Assembly: GCA_964457925.1 (NCBI GenBank)
Contig: CAYWGH010000028.1
Span: forward strand, 1-64,000
DNA length: 64,000 nt
Reading direction: 5' to 3'
Source: Coneutiohabitans sp964457925
GTDB taxonomy: Bacteria > Zhuqueibacterota > Zhuqueibacteria > Zhuqueibacterales > Zhuqueibacteraceae
Shown here: in pieces, positions 35,064 to 42,320 of the stretch
Position numbering within the stretch: position 1 is the stretch's first letter
How the letters are laid out: the number at the start of each line of letters is the position of its first letter
Notes under the pieces: model-generated
The model's input: only the letters and a program-made list of their open reading frames with translations
Database searches by the model: none
What the model was told of the DNA's origin: nothing
Position numbers and translations under genes: made by a program

Positions 35064-36230
35064 GTGATCGAAACTGATACTTCCGAATTCATCGTTGCCA
35101 TTATTTTTACCACCGCCATGATCGGCTTGGTCGTCGGCATGTTTGGCTATCACCTCATCGTTTCGGGGAAAAAATTGCACAAAGCAAACCGCCTGGCAGA
35201 GGCCGCGCTGGAGTTTACGCCCTCCTTCATGACCATCGTTTTTGACGAACGTTATCGCGTCGCCGAGATCAAAGTGCAAAACCCGGCAGTGGCAGACCAT
35301 TTTCGCAACGCGCTGCTCCGCAAGAATATCGAGGAACTGAATTTCCTGCCCGCCGCTCTGCGCATTCATCGCGATTCGACTGCCGGACATCCGGAACCCG
35401 GCGATCTCCGCGCACCGCTTAAAATGCCCACCGGCGAGGTGATTTATCTGGAGTGGGACATGCGGCAATCCCTGGATAACACCGATTTTCATATCGCCTG
35501 GGGTTTTGACATTACCAACGAGTTGCTGCGCACGCAGAGAAAATTGCAGGTTCTTTCCGCCACCTCCTCCGAAGGCGAGGAGCGCGAACGCAAACGCATC
35601 GCTGAAGACTTGCACGATCGCATCGGCGAAATTCTCATCACCTCTTCGCGCCTGCTCGACGACCTGAAGAAAAAAAGCTCCTCCCCGGATATCCGCCAGG
35701 GACTCGAGGAGCTTGACCGCACCATTGAAAAATTCACCAAAGGCACGCGCACCTTGATCTCCGATCTCGTGCCGCCGATTCTGTACAATGTCGGGTTTGC
35801 GCCGGCCATTGAAGCGCTGGCTGTGGATTTCAAAAAGCAACATAATCTTGCCATTCAGCTCGAAGAGGGCTGGCAGGAAACTCCGCTCAATCAGGAAATC
35901 GCGATCTTTCTCTACAAGGCGGTGCGTGAGTTCATTCACAATGCCATCAAGCACGGCGGCGCGGACGAAATTCTCATTTCTCTGAGCCACGAAGATCACC
36001 AGTTTGCCGTGACCGTGGAAGACAACGGCTCGGGCTTTGCCGCTGAAGAAAACCATTTCGCAATAAACACCGATTCAGGCTTCGGTTTGTTCAATGTGAA
36101 AAATCGCGCCGAGTACTATCAGGGTGGGCTTGAGATTGGCAACTCCGGAAAATTGGGCGGCGGGCAGATCAAGGTGTGGGTGTCGCAGGGCAAGGCCGAC
36201 AGCGTGCCCTCAACGGTTAGCAATTCGTAA
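35064..36230 (+). CDS. Membrane sensor histidine kinase, NarL/LuxR-partner type (HisKA_3)
   Basis: A 388-residue kinase: one N-terminal transmembrane helix (FIVAIIFTTAMIGLVVGMFG), a PAS-like region at about residues 50-155, a dimerisation/phospho-acceptor helix with the phosphorylated His in ERKRIAEDLHDRIGE, and a HATPase domain with VREFIHNAIKHGGADEI (N box), VTVEDNGSGF (G1) and SGFGLFNVKNR (G2). This matches kinases that phosphorylate NarL-type regulators, and such a regulator is encoded just downstream. The start is GTG at 35064 with AAGGA eight bases upstream. Signal sensed is unknown. Confidence 0.9.
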   Translation: MIETDTSEFIVAIIFTTAMIGLVVGMFGYHLIVSGKKLHKANRLAEAALEFTPSFMTIVFDERYRVAEIKVQNPAVADHFRNALLRKNIEELNFLPAALRIHRDSTAGHPEPGDLRAPLKMPTGEVIYLEWDMRQSLDNTDFHIAWGFDITNELLRTQRKLQVLSATSSEGEERERKRIAEDLHDRIGEILITSSRLLDDLKKKSSSPDIRQGLEELDRTIEKFTKGTRTLISDLVPPILYNVGFAPAIEALAVDFKKQHNLAIQLEEGWQETPLNQEIAIFLYKAVREFIHNAIKHGGADEILISLSHEDHQFAVTVEDNGSGFAAEENHFAINTDSGFGLFNVKNRAEYYQGGLEIGNSGKLGGGQIKVWVSQGKADSVPSTVSNS

Positions 36231-36258
36231 ATAGCAATTAGTCATTTCGAACGGTTGA

Positions 36259-36331
36259 ATGGCTAATGGCAAATGGCTAATGGCAAATGGCTAATGATGA
36301 ATGGTTAATGATGAATGGTTAATGATGAATG
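36259..36331 (+). repeat. Five tandem 14-bp repeats between kinase and regulator
   Basis: Five units of 14 bases (ATGGCTAATGGCAA twice, ATGGCTAATGATGA, ATGGTTAATGATGA twice) follow one another, ending with ATG. They lie in the 134-base gap between the kinase stop and the regulator start. Each unit contains TAA or ATG codons, so they may affect translation of the regulator; also a likely site of slippage. Confidence 0.85.
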
Positions 36332-36364
36332 CGCAAGACCTGCGCTGGAGAAGCGCCATCCTCT

Positions 36365-37024
36365 ATGAAGATCAAAATCCTGTTGGTTGAAGATCATCAC
36401 GTGATTCGTGCGGGGTTTCGCGCGCTGCTGGAAGGCCAGACTGAAATGGAAGTGGTGGGGGAGACGGACAACGGTGCGGAAGCCATTGATCTGGCGCTCA
36501 AGCTGCTGCCGCACGTGGTGATCATGGATATTGGCTTGCGCGGCTCTGAAATCACCGGCACACAGGCCACGCGCAAAATCACTGCGGCGCATAAAGAGAT
36601 CAAAGTCATTGCGCTTTCTGTGATGGAAGACGGACCCCACGTCAAAGGCATGATGTCAGCCGGCGCCTCGGGCTATTTGTCCAAAGGCTGCACTGCTGAT
36701 GAATTGCGTGAAGCGATTCAAACCGTGATGGAAGGCAAATTCTACTTCAGCAAAGGCGTCAATGCCACGATTCAGGAAGAGTTCGTGAATATCCTGCGGA
36801 ACACCCCCTCACCCAATCCCAATGACCTGAGCGGCCGTGAACTGGAAGTCTTGCGGCTCATTGCTCTGGGAGAAAACTCCAAAACCATCGCCCTCCGCTT
36901 CAACATTTCCTCCAAAACCGTTGACACCCACCGCCGCAATATCATGGAAAAGCTCAAGCTCAACAACATAGCAGATTTGACGAAGTATGCCATTCGGGAG
37001 AAGATCATTCAGGAAGGGGAGTGA
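36365..37024 (+). CDS. NarL/FixJ-family response regulator
   Basis: A 219-residue regulator: receiver domain with acidic pair Glu-Asp in LLVEDHHVIR, phospho-acceptor Asp in HVVIMDIGLRG, Thr/Ser switch in IKVIALSVMED and Lys in ASGYLSKGCT; then a LuxR-type helix-turn-helix (LSGRELEVLRLIALGENSKT, then SSKTVDTHRRNIMEKLKL). It should bind DNA when phosphorylated by the adjacent kinase. The Met at 36365 starts the canonical MKIKILLVEDHH; an upstream in-frame Met lies partly in the tandem repeat and is not preferred. Confidence 0.93.
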   Translation: MKIKILLVEDHHVIRAGFRALLEGQTEMEVVGETDNGAEAIDLALKLLPHVVIMDIGLRGSEITGTQATRKITAAHKEIKVIALSVMEDGPHVKGMMSAGASGYLSKGCTADELREAIQTVMEGKFYFSKGVNATIQEEFVNILRNTPSPNPNDLSGRELEVLRLIALGENSKTIALRFNISSKTVDTHRRNIMEKLKLNNIADLTKYAIREKIIQEGE

Positions 37025-37086
37025 AGGGCTTGCAGGAGGCAAAAAGTAGCGGATTGTTACGCTCAATTGCAAGGGTATCTCATCAT

Positions 37087-37156
37087 GTCATCCTGGAAGC
37101 CGCTTGTGAAGTTCCAGGCTTAATGCCAAGTACTTCACAAGATTCTTGTGAATGAC
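37087..37156. repeat. Dispersed extragenic repeat, copy 1 (GTCAT...GAATGAC)
   Basis: About 70 bases starting GTCATCCTGG, containing TTGTGAAGT and GTACTTCACAAGATTC, and ending GAATGAC. A related sequence lies at 39933-40003 in the same orientation, and a partial one near 24176. The ends are inverted with respect to each other (GTCATTC-like and GAATGAC), as in small non-autonomous mobile repeats. Confidence 0.6.
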
Positions 37157-37173
37157 TCTTCGATGAACCCTTT

Positions 37174-37323
37174 TCACTTCCTCGCACGCATGCTTGTCGA
37201 AAAAAACACGCCAGGCACAGCTTCGGGGCCGTAATGTTCACGGGATTTTTTGACTAACGTTAGCGCTTCGCTCGTGGTAATCGCGTGGTTTTTCTCGCCG
37301 GTGAATGTTTTGAAATTGTGCAT
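37174..37323 (-). pseudogene. Truncated, frameshifted copy of the CPPxC-tail protein gene
   Basis: A 49-residue frame begins MHNFKTFTGEKNHAITTSEA, then SREHYGPEAVPGVFF, closely matching the start of the protein encoded at 38889-39554 (ARMFTGEENHAITTAEAL, EHYGPEAAPGVFFDKQAV). One extra T in a run of seven shifts the frame after GVFF; without it DKHACEEV would follow. The remaining three quarters of the gene are absent. Confidence 0.75.
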
Positions 37324-37523
37324 GGCGAAACTCCTTCCCAGATAGAAACGAGAATCGGTTGAAACGTGAATTGTACCGGCAGGTTATACTAAAAGCTGCG
37401 TAAATGCAAATGGTCTTGTTTGGAAAACAAGATACCCAGCCCCTCGGGTGTTCTTGCTTTGCATTCTGTGCTGGGCGTTTCTGTGTGCTGAAAATCGTGC
37501 TTAGGGACGAGCATTTTTTTTGT

Positions 37524-38186
37524 TTACGGAATAGCCGTTTGCTGTGCCTTTCGCAATTGAAAGACACTGATCGTAAACAAGAGATTACGTGTAATGTTTG
37601 CAACGGCGTGAATTTTGAAGAGTGCGACCAGTATCGCGTTGTTCTTTGTGAACATGAAAGCGAAGAGAACAAGAGAAGTACTATAGTAAAACACCATGGC
37701 GAGCAACATCCAGAAGCGGTAATTGTCAGTGAGGTTAATCGAAGTTTGATTCCACAAAACCCGTAAGGTGATGAAGGCAAATGTAGCTAACAAAAGCAAA
37801 GCAAGTGGCCTTGTTACATAGTTGACGGTACCTGCTGAAAAGTCTTCGACTCCGAGCATCTTTAGAAAAATAAAAAAAGGTGCATAAACGAGAATTCCAA
37901 TACGTATCATCTTCGCTATTACAGGTTTGGCTTGCCAGTTGGCAAGTATGCCTGCAATCAATGTGTATTCTATCAGTGTGTAGAGATGGAAAATCCACGT
38001 GCTCTGCTTGCTCAGCAGTGAGAAAACATAAAGTACGATTTCTGTAATGGCAGCAAAAGCAAAAAAAATCCAACAAAGAAGCAAGGATTTATTGACTTTG
38101 AAATATTTAATGAAAATAGTGCTTACCCAAAATGGCAAGATTGTCGAAAAAATGGAGACGGTAAAGATCGTGTGATAGTTAGTCAT
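37524..38186 (-). CDS. Multi-pass membrane protein of unknown function, AT-rich
   Basis: A 220-residue protein with about seven hydrophobic segments (for example FSTILPFWVSTIFIKYF, LLLCWIFFAFAAITEIVLYV, FHLYTLIEYTLIAGILANW, LALLLLATFAFITLRVLW, FWMLLAMVFYYSTSLVLFAF). It resembles seven-helix hypothetical proteins of Bacteroidetes. No catalytic motif is visible. Base composition is clearly more AT-rich than the surrounding 50-55 percent GC genes, suggesting transfer. It lies between two decayed copies of the CPPxC-tail gene. Confidence 0.7.
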   Translation of the reverse strand: MTNYHTIFTVSIFSTILPFWVSTIFIKYFKVNKSLLLCWIFFAFAAITEIVLYVFSLLSKQSTWIFHLYTLIEYTLIAGILANWQAKPVIAKMIRIGILVYAPFFIFLKMLGVEDFSAGTVNYVTRPLALLLLATFAFITLRVLWNQTSINLTDNYRFWMLLAMVFYYSTSLVLFAFMFTKNNAILVALFKIHAVANITRNLLFTISVFQLRKAQQTAIP

Positions 38187-38558
38187 AATGTTTAATTAAG
38201 CGGGATAGCATGAGGTGTCTGTTCAGATTCCTTGCTTTCTAATTGACCTAGGGTGACAATAGTATCGAATTATTCTGAATTAACAAAGTCAATTGACCCA
38301 CTTTTTCAAGCATACTATAATCCTGGAAAACTTTACCCCACCATCTTTGTCTTTTAGCAAGGCTTTGAGAAGTTTTAAGCGCCGCGCCGATCACCTTACC
38401 AGATCCTATCGTAATGACAGATGGAATACCCTCACAAATCATGATAACAGCACACCAGTACGTCCATCGTGATTCAAATAACCAAGAGAAATACAAAAGC
38501 TCGTCGGCAATTCATGTCTTCCTGACGAGCTTTGTGGAGACAGGCAGTCGTCACTGTT
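38187..38558. other. AT-rich intergenic region
   Basis: About 370 bases with no convincing gene. An 82-residue open frame at 38248-38496 on the minus strand has no recognised similarity, no ribosome-binding site and odd composition. The hairpin at 38496-38533 is annotated separately. Confidence 0.5.
38496..38533 (-). terminator. Hairpin after the decayed CPPxC copy
   Basis: AAAGCTCGTC (38496-38505) and GACGAGCTTT (38524-38533) form a perfect stem with an 18-base loop. On the minus strand the stem is followed by TTGTATTTC. It lies about 25 bases past the stop of the decayed copy at 38559. Confidence 0.6.
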
Positions 38559-38819
38559 TTAACCGGCCAATGCCGACGATATTTTGCACTGAGTGATCAA
38601 GTCATGAGTCAAGAGATTCGGAGAGACGCAGTAGGGTGGACAGCCGCCGGACAAATCCACCGCCGGCCCATAAAACATCTCCGCGCCGAATTTGTCCACA
38701 CACATGCCGACCACCGCTCGCTTGCCATCCTTAGTGTGCGCCGAAGAAAAAGCGCAGGCCGAGGCATTCGGGATGATCGAGTAAGCGTTGCACCGCCTGC
38801 TTGCCAAAGAAACCGCCTT
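38559..38819 (-). pseudogene. Partial second copy of the CPPxC-tail protein gene
   Basis: Encodes GGFFGKQAVQRLLDHPEC and LGLRFFFGAH, then one extra base causes a stop; in the shifted frame DGKRAVVGMCVDKFGAEMFY, GPAVDLSGGCPPYC and VSPNLLTHDLITQ follow to a stop at 38559. This equals the second half of the protein at 38889-39554. The first 170 bases are nearly identical to that gene (direct repeat), whereas the tail is clearly diverged. No N-terminal half exists, so it is a remnant. Confidence 0.8.
38650..38819 (-). repeat. Direct repeat, copy 1 of about 170 bp
   Basis: About 170 bases nearly identical to 38980-39148 (a few substitutions and one extra base). Covers the KQAVQ...GPAVD part of the CPPxC-tail protein. 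Unrelated or diverged sequence begins abruptly on both sides. Confidence 0.9.
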
Positions 38820-38826
38820 AAGAAAT

Positions 38827-38868
38827 CCCAAGCCCGTCTGCATTCTTGCTTTGCGGACGGGACTTGGG
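38827..38868 (-). terminator. Hairpin terminator after the CPPxC-tail gene
   Basis: CCCAAGcCCGTC-type arms (38827-38838) pair with GACGGGaCTTGGG (38856-38868) with one unpaired base in one arm. On the minus strand the stem is followed by ATTTCTTAA. It starts about 20 bases beyond the stop at 38889. Confidence 0.65.
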
Positions 38869-38888
38869 TTGGCGTTGATCTGCTGCTA

Positions 38889-39554
38889 TTAAGCTGTGAA
38901 GTTTGCCACCGATTTTTGCTCAACGGTCGTTCTGTGGTTCAAAAGATTCACGGAACTGCAAATCGGCGGGCATACTATCGACAAATCCACCGCCGGCCCA
39001 TAAAACATCTCCGCGCCGAATTTGTCCACGCACAGGCCGACCACCGCTCGCTTGCCATCCTTGTGTGCGCCGAAGAAAAAGCGCAGGCCGACGCATTCAG
39101 GATGATCGAGCAGTCGCTGCACCGCCTGCTTGCCAAAGAAACCGCCTTTAGGCTGGCCGGTCGGCAGATTTTCCTGATAGCGCGCCGTGAGCTCCGAGGC
39201 TTCTTGCAGTGAAATCTCGTGGCTCACAGCAGCGCGATCGTAGCGGCCGCGCTCGTTCAGCGGCGGATTCATCATCGAAAGCTTGAGCGGCTCGCCTTCG
39301 AGCAGATCATTCCTATTCGTATTGGTTCCCACCAGCACAAGTTGTGTTTGATCGAAGCTGTCCACGCCATAGTAATAACGCATGCCCACGGCGTGCGGCT
39401 GAGCGAGAATCGCCTGCACCGCTTGCTTGTCAAAGAACACGCCGGGCGCCGCTTCGGGACCGTAGTGCTCGCGGAATTGCTTGATAAACGTGAGGGCTTC
39501 CGCAGTGGTGATGGCGTGGTTTTCCTCACCCGTAAACATCCTGGCATCTTTCAT
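38889..39554 (-). CDS. Uncharacterised two-repeat protein with CPPxC tail
   Basis: A 221-residue protein with no signal peptide or membrane helix. It contains two related units: residues about 15-85 (GVFFDKQAVQAILAQPHAVG, then MRYYYGVDSFDQTQLVLVG) and about 115-185 (GGFFGKQAVQRLLDHPECVG, then LRFFFGAHKDGKRAVVGLC). The second is followed by GPAVDLS and the tail VCPPIC (Cys185 and Cys189). Similar single-unit proteins with a CPPxC end occur, from memory, as hypothetical proteins in Bacteroidetes; no function is known to me. The CxxxC pair could bind metal or form a disulfide. The start at 39554 matches the start of the decayed copy at 37323. It lies directly downstream of the sigma-54 activator gene. 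Confidence 0.78.
   Translation of the reverse strand: MKDARMFTGEENHAITTAEALTFIKQFREHYGPEAAPGVFFDKQAVQAILAQPHAVGMRYYYGVDSFDQTQLVLVGTNTNRNDLLEGEPLKLSMMNPPLNERGRYDRAAVSHEISLQEASELTARYQENLPTGQPKGGFFGKQAVQRLLDHPECVGLRFFFGAHKDGKRAVVGLCVDKFGAEMFYGPAVDLSIVCPPICSSVNLLNHRTTVEQKSVANFTA
38980..39148 (-). repeat. Direct repeat, copy 2 of about 170 bp
   Basis: The copy within the intact CPPxC-tail gene of the direct repeat at 38650-38819; separated from copy 1 by 160 bases. Confidence 0.9.
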
Positions 39555-39641
39555 CGTGGTCTTCCTTTCTTGTGGAATTTTGAAAATTAAATTCCACGGC
39601 CGTGGCAGTTTGATTAAAGATGCGCGCGCAAACATGTTTCA

Positions 39642-39790
39642 TACCAAAGTCATACCACGATGAAATGGCCTGAAGGCGCAAAGCCGTGTTTAGAAAAATC
39701 AAAGGATTAAACTGAGGCAGGGTAACAGCGTGCCGTTGTCACAACAGAACGAATGTGGGGTAGAGTCCATTTGTATGGAGAGAAAGCCGC
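39642..39790 (-). promoter_or_regulatory. Upstream module of the CPPxC-tail gene, shared with 34329-34475
   Basis: Contains plus-strand blocks ACCACGATGAAAT (39654), GATTAAAC (39705) and TATGGAGAGAA (39774), the same blocks in the same order and nearly the same spacing as upstream of the barrel gene. Minus-strand reading of the first block is TGGTATGACTTTGGTA (39657-39642), a partial sigma-54-like -24/-12 element. It lies about 100 bases upstream of the start at 39554. Confidence 0.5.
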
Positions 39791-39932
39791 ACGGCGCTGC
39801 AAGTCGAGTGCAGCAATCAAGCGCACGGAGCTGCGGCTAAACAGGGGCTGCAAAAGATTTCCAACGGATTGAGAAATCCCATTGTCGAAGACGCCGGCAC
39901 ATTGTCATCTTAAGAAATGCCCCCGTTGCCCG

Positions 39933-40003
39933 GTCATCTCGCAGGGATCCTGTGAAGTCCTCGGCTCGATCCCGTGTACTTCGCAAGATTCGCCTTGAAT
40001 GAC
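39933..40003. repeat. Dispersed extragenic repeat, copy 2 (GTCAT...GAATGAC)
   Basis: About 71 bases, GTCATCTCGC at the start, TGTGAAGT and GTACTTCGCAAGATTC inside, GAATGAC at the end; same orientation as the copy at 37087-37156. The two copies bracket the 37.1-40.0 kb segment with the CPPxC genes and the membrane gene. Confidence 0.6.
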
Positions 40004-40097
40004 ACAGCAAGAGAGGACGGCCACAAATCAAAGCAACGGCACAGGTTCATGCTGCGGCAATGATTTGTAAACCGAAGGCGCCTTCCGCCAACGCTGT

Positions 40098-41807
40098 TCA
40101 ATCCACAAACCATTCACGCTTTAGGCCAAACGATTTCATTTTTTCGATGAGGGTTTTGGGGTCGACCTCAGCGCGGGCAATGGCGTCTTTTTCAACGCCT
40201 TTAGCCGCGCGCAGCAACGCGATGAAAAAGTTGTATTCGAAGGCTTTGATCAACGCCTCTTTTGCCTGGCGGAATGGAATATTCAGCGCCTGGGTCACCG
40301 CAACGTGCAACTGATCGTGCCATTCGTATTTGGCGTTTTTGTCTTCAGAAGAATGCCGGCCAGAGATGAAATTTCGGCTGCGATACGCTTCGGGCAGGAA
40401 TTGCGCATAGAAGCTGGTTTTCGTGGCAGTGAAATCGCCGGAGCGGGAGGGTTGCGCCACTGCCAGGCGGCTGAGATGATGGGGTTGAATAACCTGATGC
40501 TCTTCGAGAGAAATCAAAAGCCCGAACGCCGCGTTGTCGATGATCTTGCCCAACTCCCGAATGTTTCCGGGGAAATGATAGCCCAGCAGCCAGTCACGCG
40601 CCGCCGGGGCAAGCCGGATTTGCGTGCGGTGGCGTTCATTGAAGGTTTGAAGGAATCTATCCGCGATCAGCAGCACATCACGGCCGCGTTCGCGCAGCGG
40701 CGGCAGGGTGAGCGTGCGGCCGCGCTCGAGGCGATCGAGCAAATCCGGCATGAACTTTTCCTCGGCGACGAGCTTCTTCAAATCTTTATTGGTGGCGAAA
40801 ATAAGGCGCACGTCGGCGCGATACACCGCGTTGGAACCCATGCGGCGGTATTGCTTCTCCTCCAGAAAGCGCAGCAATTTTTTTTGCACGTCGAGCGTTA
40901 GGTTGCCGATTTCATCCAAAAATAGCGTGCCGCCTTCAGCCGCATTGATCAAACCTTCGCGGCGCTGCTCCGCGCCGGAAAACGCGCCCTTTTCATGGCC
41001 GAACAACTCGGAGGCCAGCAGCGATTCCGCCACCGTGCAGCAATCAAACGCAATCATCTCTTTCTTGCTGCGGCTGCCAGCACGATGCAATGCTGCCGCT
41101 GCCAGCTCTTTGCCGGTGCCGGGTTCACCGAGAATCAGAACATTGTACTCGCCGTAGTCTTGCATCATTTCGATGAATCGGTAAACCTGCTGCATCGCCG
41201 CGCTGGTGCCGATCATGTCGTAATAGCCCTTGATGCGTGCCAGTTCGTCGGCCACATGCTGCGTGCGCCGCTGCAGGCGCTCGCGCTCGCGGCGCTGTGC
41301 GAACGTGTTGTCGAGCGATTGGCGCAACGGGCCGGCCAGCAGCTCGGTTAGTTCGTGCAACACCTGGCGGGTTTCTTGATTGAATTTGCCTTCTTCCTCG
41401 CGATGATCAAGATAGAGCACGCCGAAAACCTGGCCGCTCTCGCGCAAGGGCGCACAGGCGAAAGAGCGCAGCTTTTGCGCCAGAATGGTTTGTTTCGAGC
41501 GTTCGGGATCGTCGAAGCGCGGATCGGCCATGGCATTTTCACTCACGATCACCTCCTGCGTCAGCCGCACAAGCGCCACAACGTTTTTGCTGATCCGGCT
41601 CAGTTCTTCATCGTCGATGTCCTGGCCGTGTTGTCGCGCTTTTTTGAAGGCAACGCCGCCGGTTTCGTCATACAACTCCAGGCAACCGCGCTCCGCGCCG
41701 GTGTACTCGCTGACGAGATCGAGAACCACCGGCAAGGCATTCTCGACTTCCGTCATCGCCAGGAGGGATTTGATCGTCGGTAAAAGCGTCGTAATCTGAA
41801 AAGCCAT
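40098..41807 (-). CDS. GAF-domain sigma-54-dependent transcriptional activator with GAFSGA loop
   Basis: A 569-residue enhancer-binding protein. Residues about 15-165 form a GAF domain (LVSEYTGAERGCLELYDE, then FACAPLRESGQVFGVLYLDH). The AAA+ domain (about 215-450) has Walker A GEPGTGKE, the sigma-54 contact loop GHEKGAFSGAEQ, Walker B GGTLFLDEIGNL, and PPLRERGRDV. The C-terminal Fis-type helix-turn-helix is FRQAKEALIKAFEYNFFIAL to ARAEVDPKTLIEKMKSFGL. The contact loop has Ser where nearly all family members have Thr (GAFTGA). It should activate sigma-54 promoters in response to a ligand or signal bound by GAF. GGGAG precedes the start at 41807. The conserved modules at 34.4 and 39.7 kb are candidate targets. 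Confidence 0.93.
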   Translation of the reverse strand: MAFQITTLLPTIKSLLAMTEVENALPVVLDLVSEYTGAERGCLELYDETGGVAFKKARQHGQDIDDEELSRISKNVVALVRLTQEVIVSENAMADPRFDDPERSKQTILAQKLRSFACAPLRESGQVFGVLYLDHREEEGKFNQETRQVLHELTELLAGPLRQSLDNTFAQRRERERLQRRTQHVADELARIKGYYDMIGTSAAMQQVYRFIEMMQDYGEYNVLILGEPGTGKELAAAALHRAGSRSKKEMIAFDCCTVAESLLASELFGHEKGAFSGAEQRREGLINAAEGGTLFLDEIGNLTLDVQKKLLRFLEEKQYRRMGSNAVYRADVRLIFATNKDLKKLVAEEKFMPDLLDRLERGRTLTLPPLRERGRDVLLIADRFLQTFNERHRTQIRLAPAARDWLLGYHFPGNIRELGKIIDNAAFGLLISLEEHQVIQPHHLSRLAVAQPSRSGDFTATKTSFYAQFLPEAYRSRNFISGRHSSEDKNAKYEWHDQLHVAVTQALNIPFRQAKEALIKAFEYNFFIALLRAAKGVEKDAIARAEVDPKTLIEKMKSFGLKREWFVD

Positions 41808-42320
41808 GATATACTCCCAAACTGTTGTCAAAAAATCCCGACAAATTCAAAATTAGCACCGGAATTTTTCATCGAGTCTGGCCGAATCCGCGAGGAGCGC
41901 GGGTTTGATTAAGATGCCATTTGTCAATTGGGTGAGTCACAAAAAAGTTTGCACGAGCACTTGCCGGCAACTCCGAAGGAGTGAAATGGTTGTAGTCATG
42001 CGCGCACGCCGTTGTTACAAACTCCGAAAGGAGTGGCATGTTCTTTTCATCGAAAGAACAAGGTTTAAAATCGAGCCGATGCAACATTTCACTCCCTCGG
42101 AGTTTTGAAGAGCGGCAATGCGGATTTCACTATAAACACTCCACCGCTTCGCGGTTTGTTTAAGACGATTATCGATTCTTTCTAGCCATATTTCAGCATG
42201 CAAAATTCAGATTCTCCATTTCGCTCCGAAGGGCTGTTGGTCACTGTCGTGGAATTCGACTTAGCATTTTAGTACTAACGCCCGGCCGGTTTCGCCATTT
42301 TCGGACAGACACAAACTAAC
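41808..42320. other. Intergenic region with CTCCGAAGGAG repeats
   Basis: About 510 bases between the activator and the end of the giant secreted-protein gene. Contains the inverted repeat 41969-42104 and a central AACTCCGAAAGGAGTGGCAT (42019). No coding frame looks real. Confidence 0.6.
41969..42104. repeat. Inverted repeat with AACTCCGAAGGAGTGAAATG arms
   Basis: Arm 41969-41988 pairs with 42085-42104 at 19 of 20 bases; a third, related unit AACTCCGAAAGGAG lies between them at 42019. The sequence type (CTCCGAAGGAGTGAAAT) is a frequent dispersed repeat of environmental genomes. Function unknown. Confidence 0.65.

Larger units (their letters stand above)
39555..40097. other. Intergenic region with promoter module and dispersed repeat
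   Basis: About 540 bases between the CPPxC-tail gene and the sigma-54 activator. Contains the promoter module at 39642-39790, one arm (TTTCCAACGGATTGAGAAAT, near 39859) of the palindrome family seen at 16692, and the dispersed repeat at 39933-40003. No gene. Confidence 0.6.

Noticed and set aside
36259..36331. Tandem 14-bp repeats considered as CRISPR or replication iterons
   Set aside because: No spacers, and no replication gene or AT-rich unwinding region nearby; simple tandem array is the best description.
38248..38496. 82-residue minus-strand open frame
   Set aside because: No recognisable domain, no ribosome-binding site and atypical composition; it partly overlaps a terminator-like hairpin.
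37087..40003. Segment considered as a composite transposon or prophage
   Set aside because: No transposase, integrase or phage gene is present; only short extragenic repeats bracket it.
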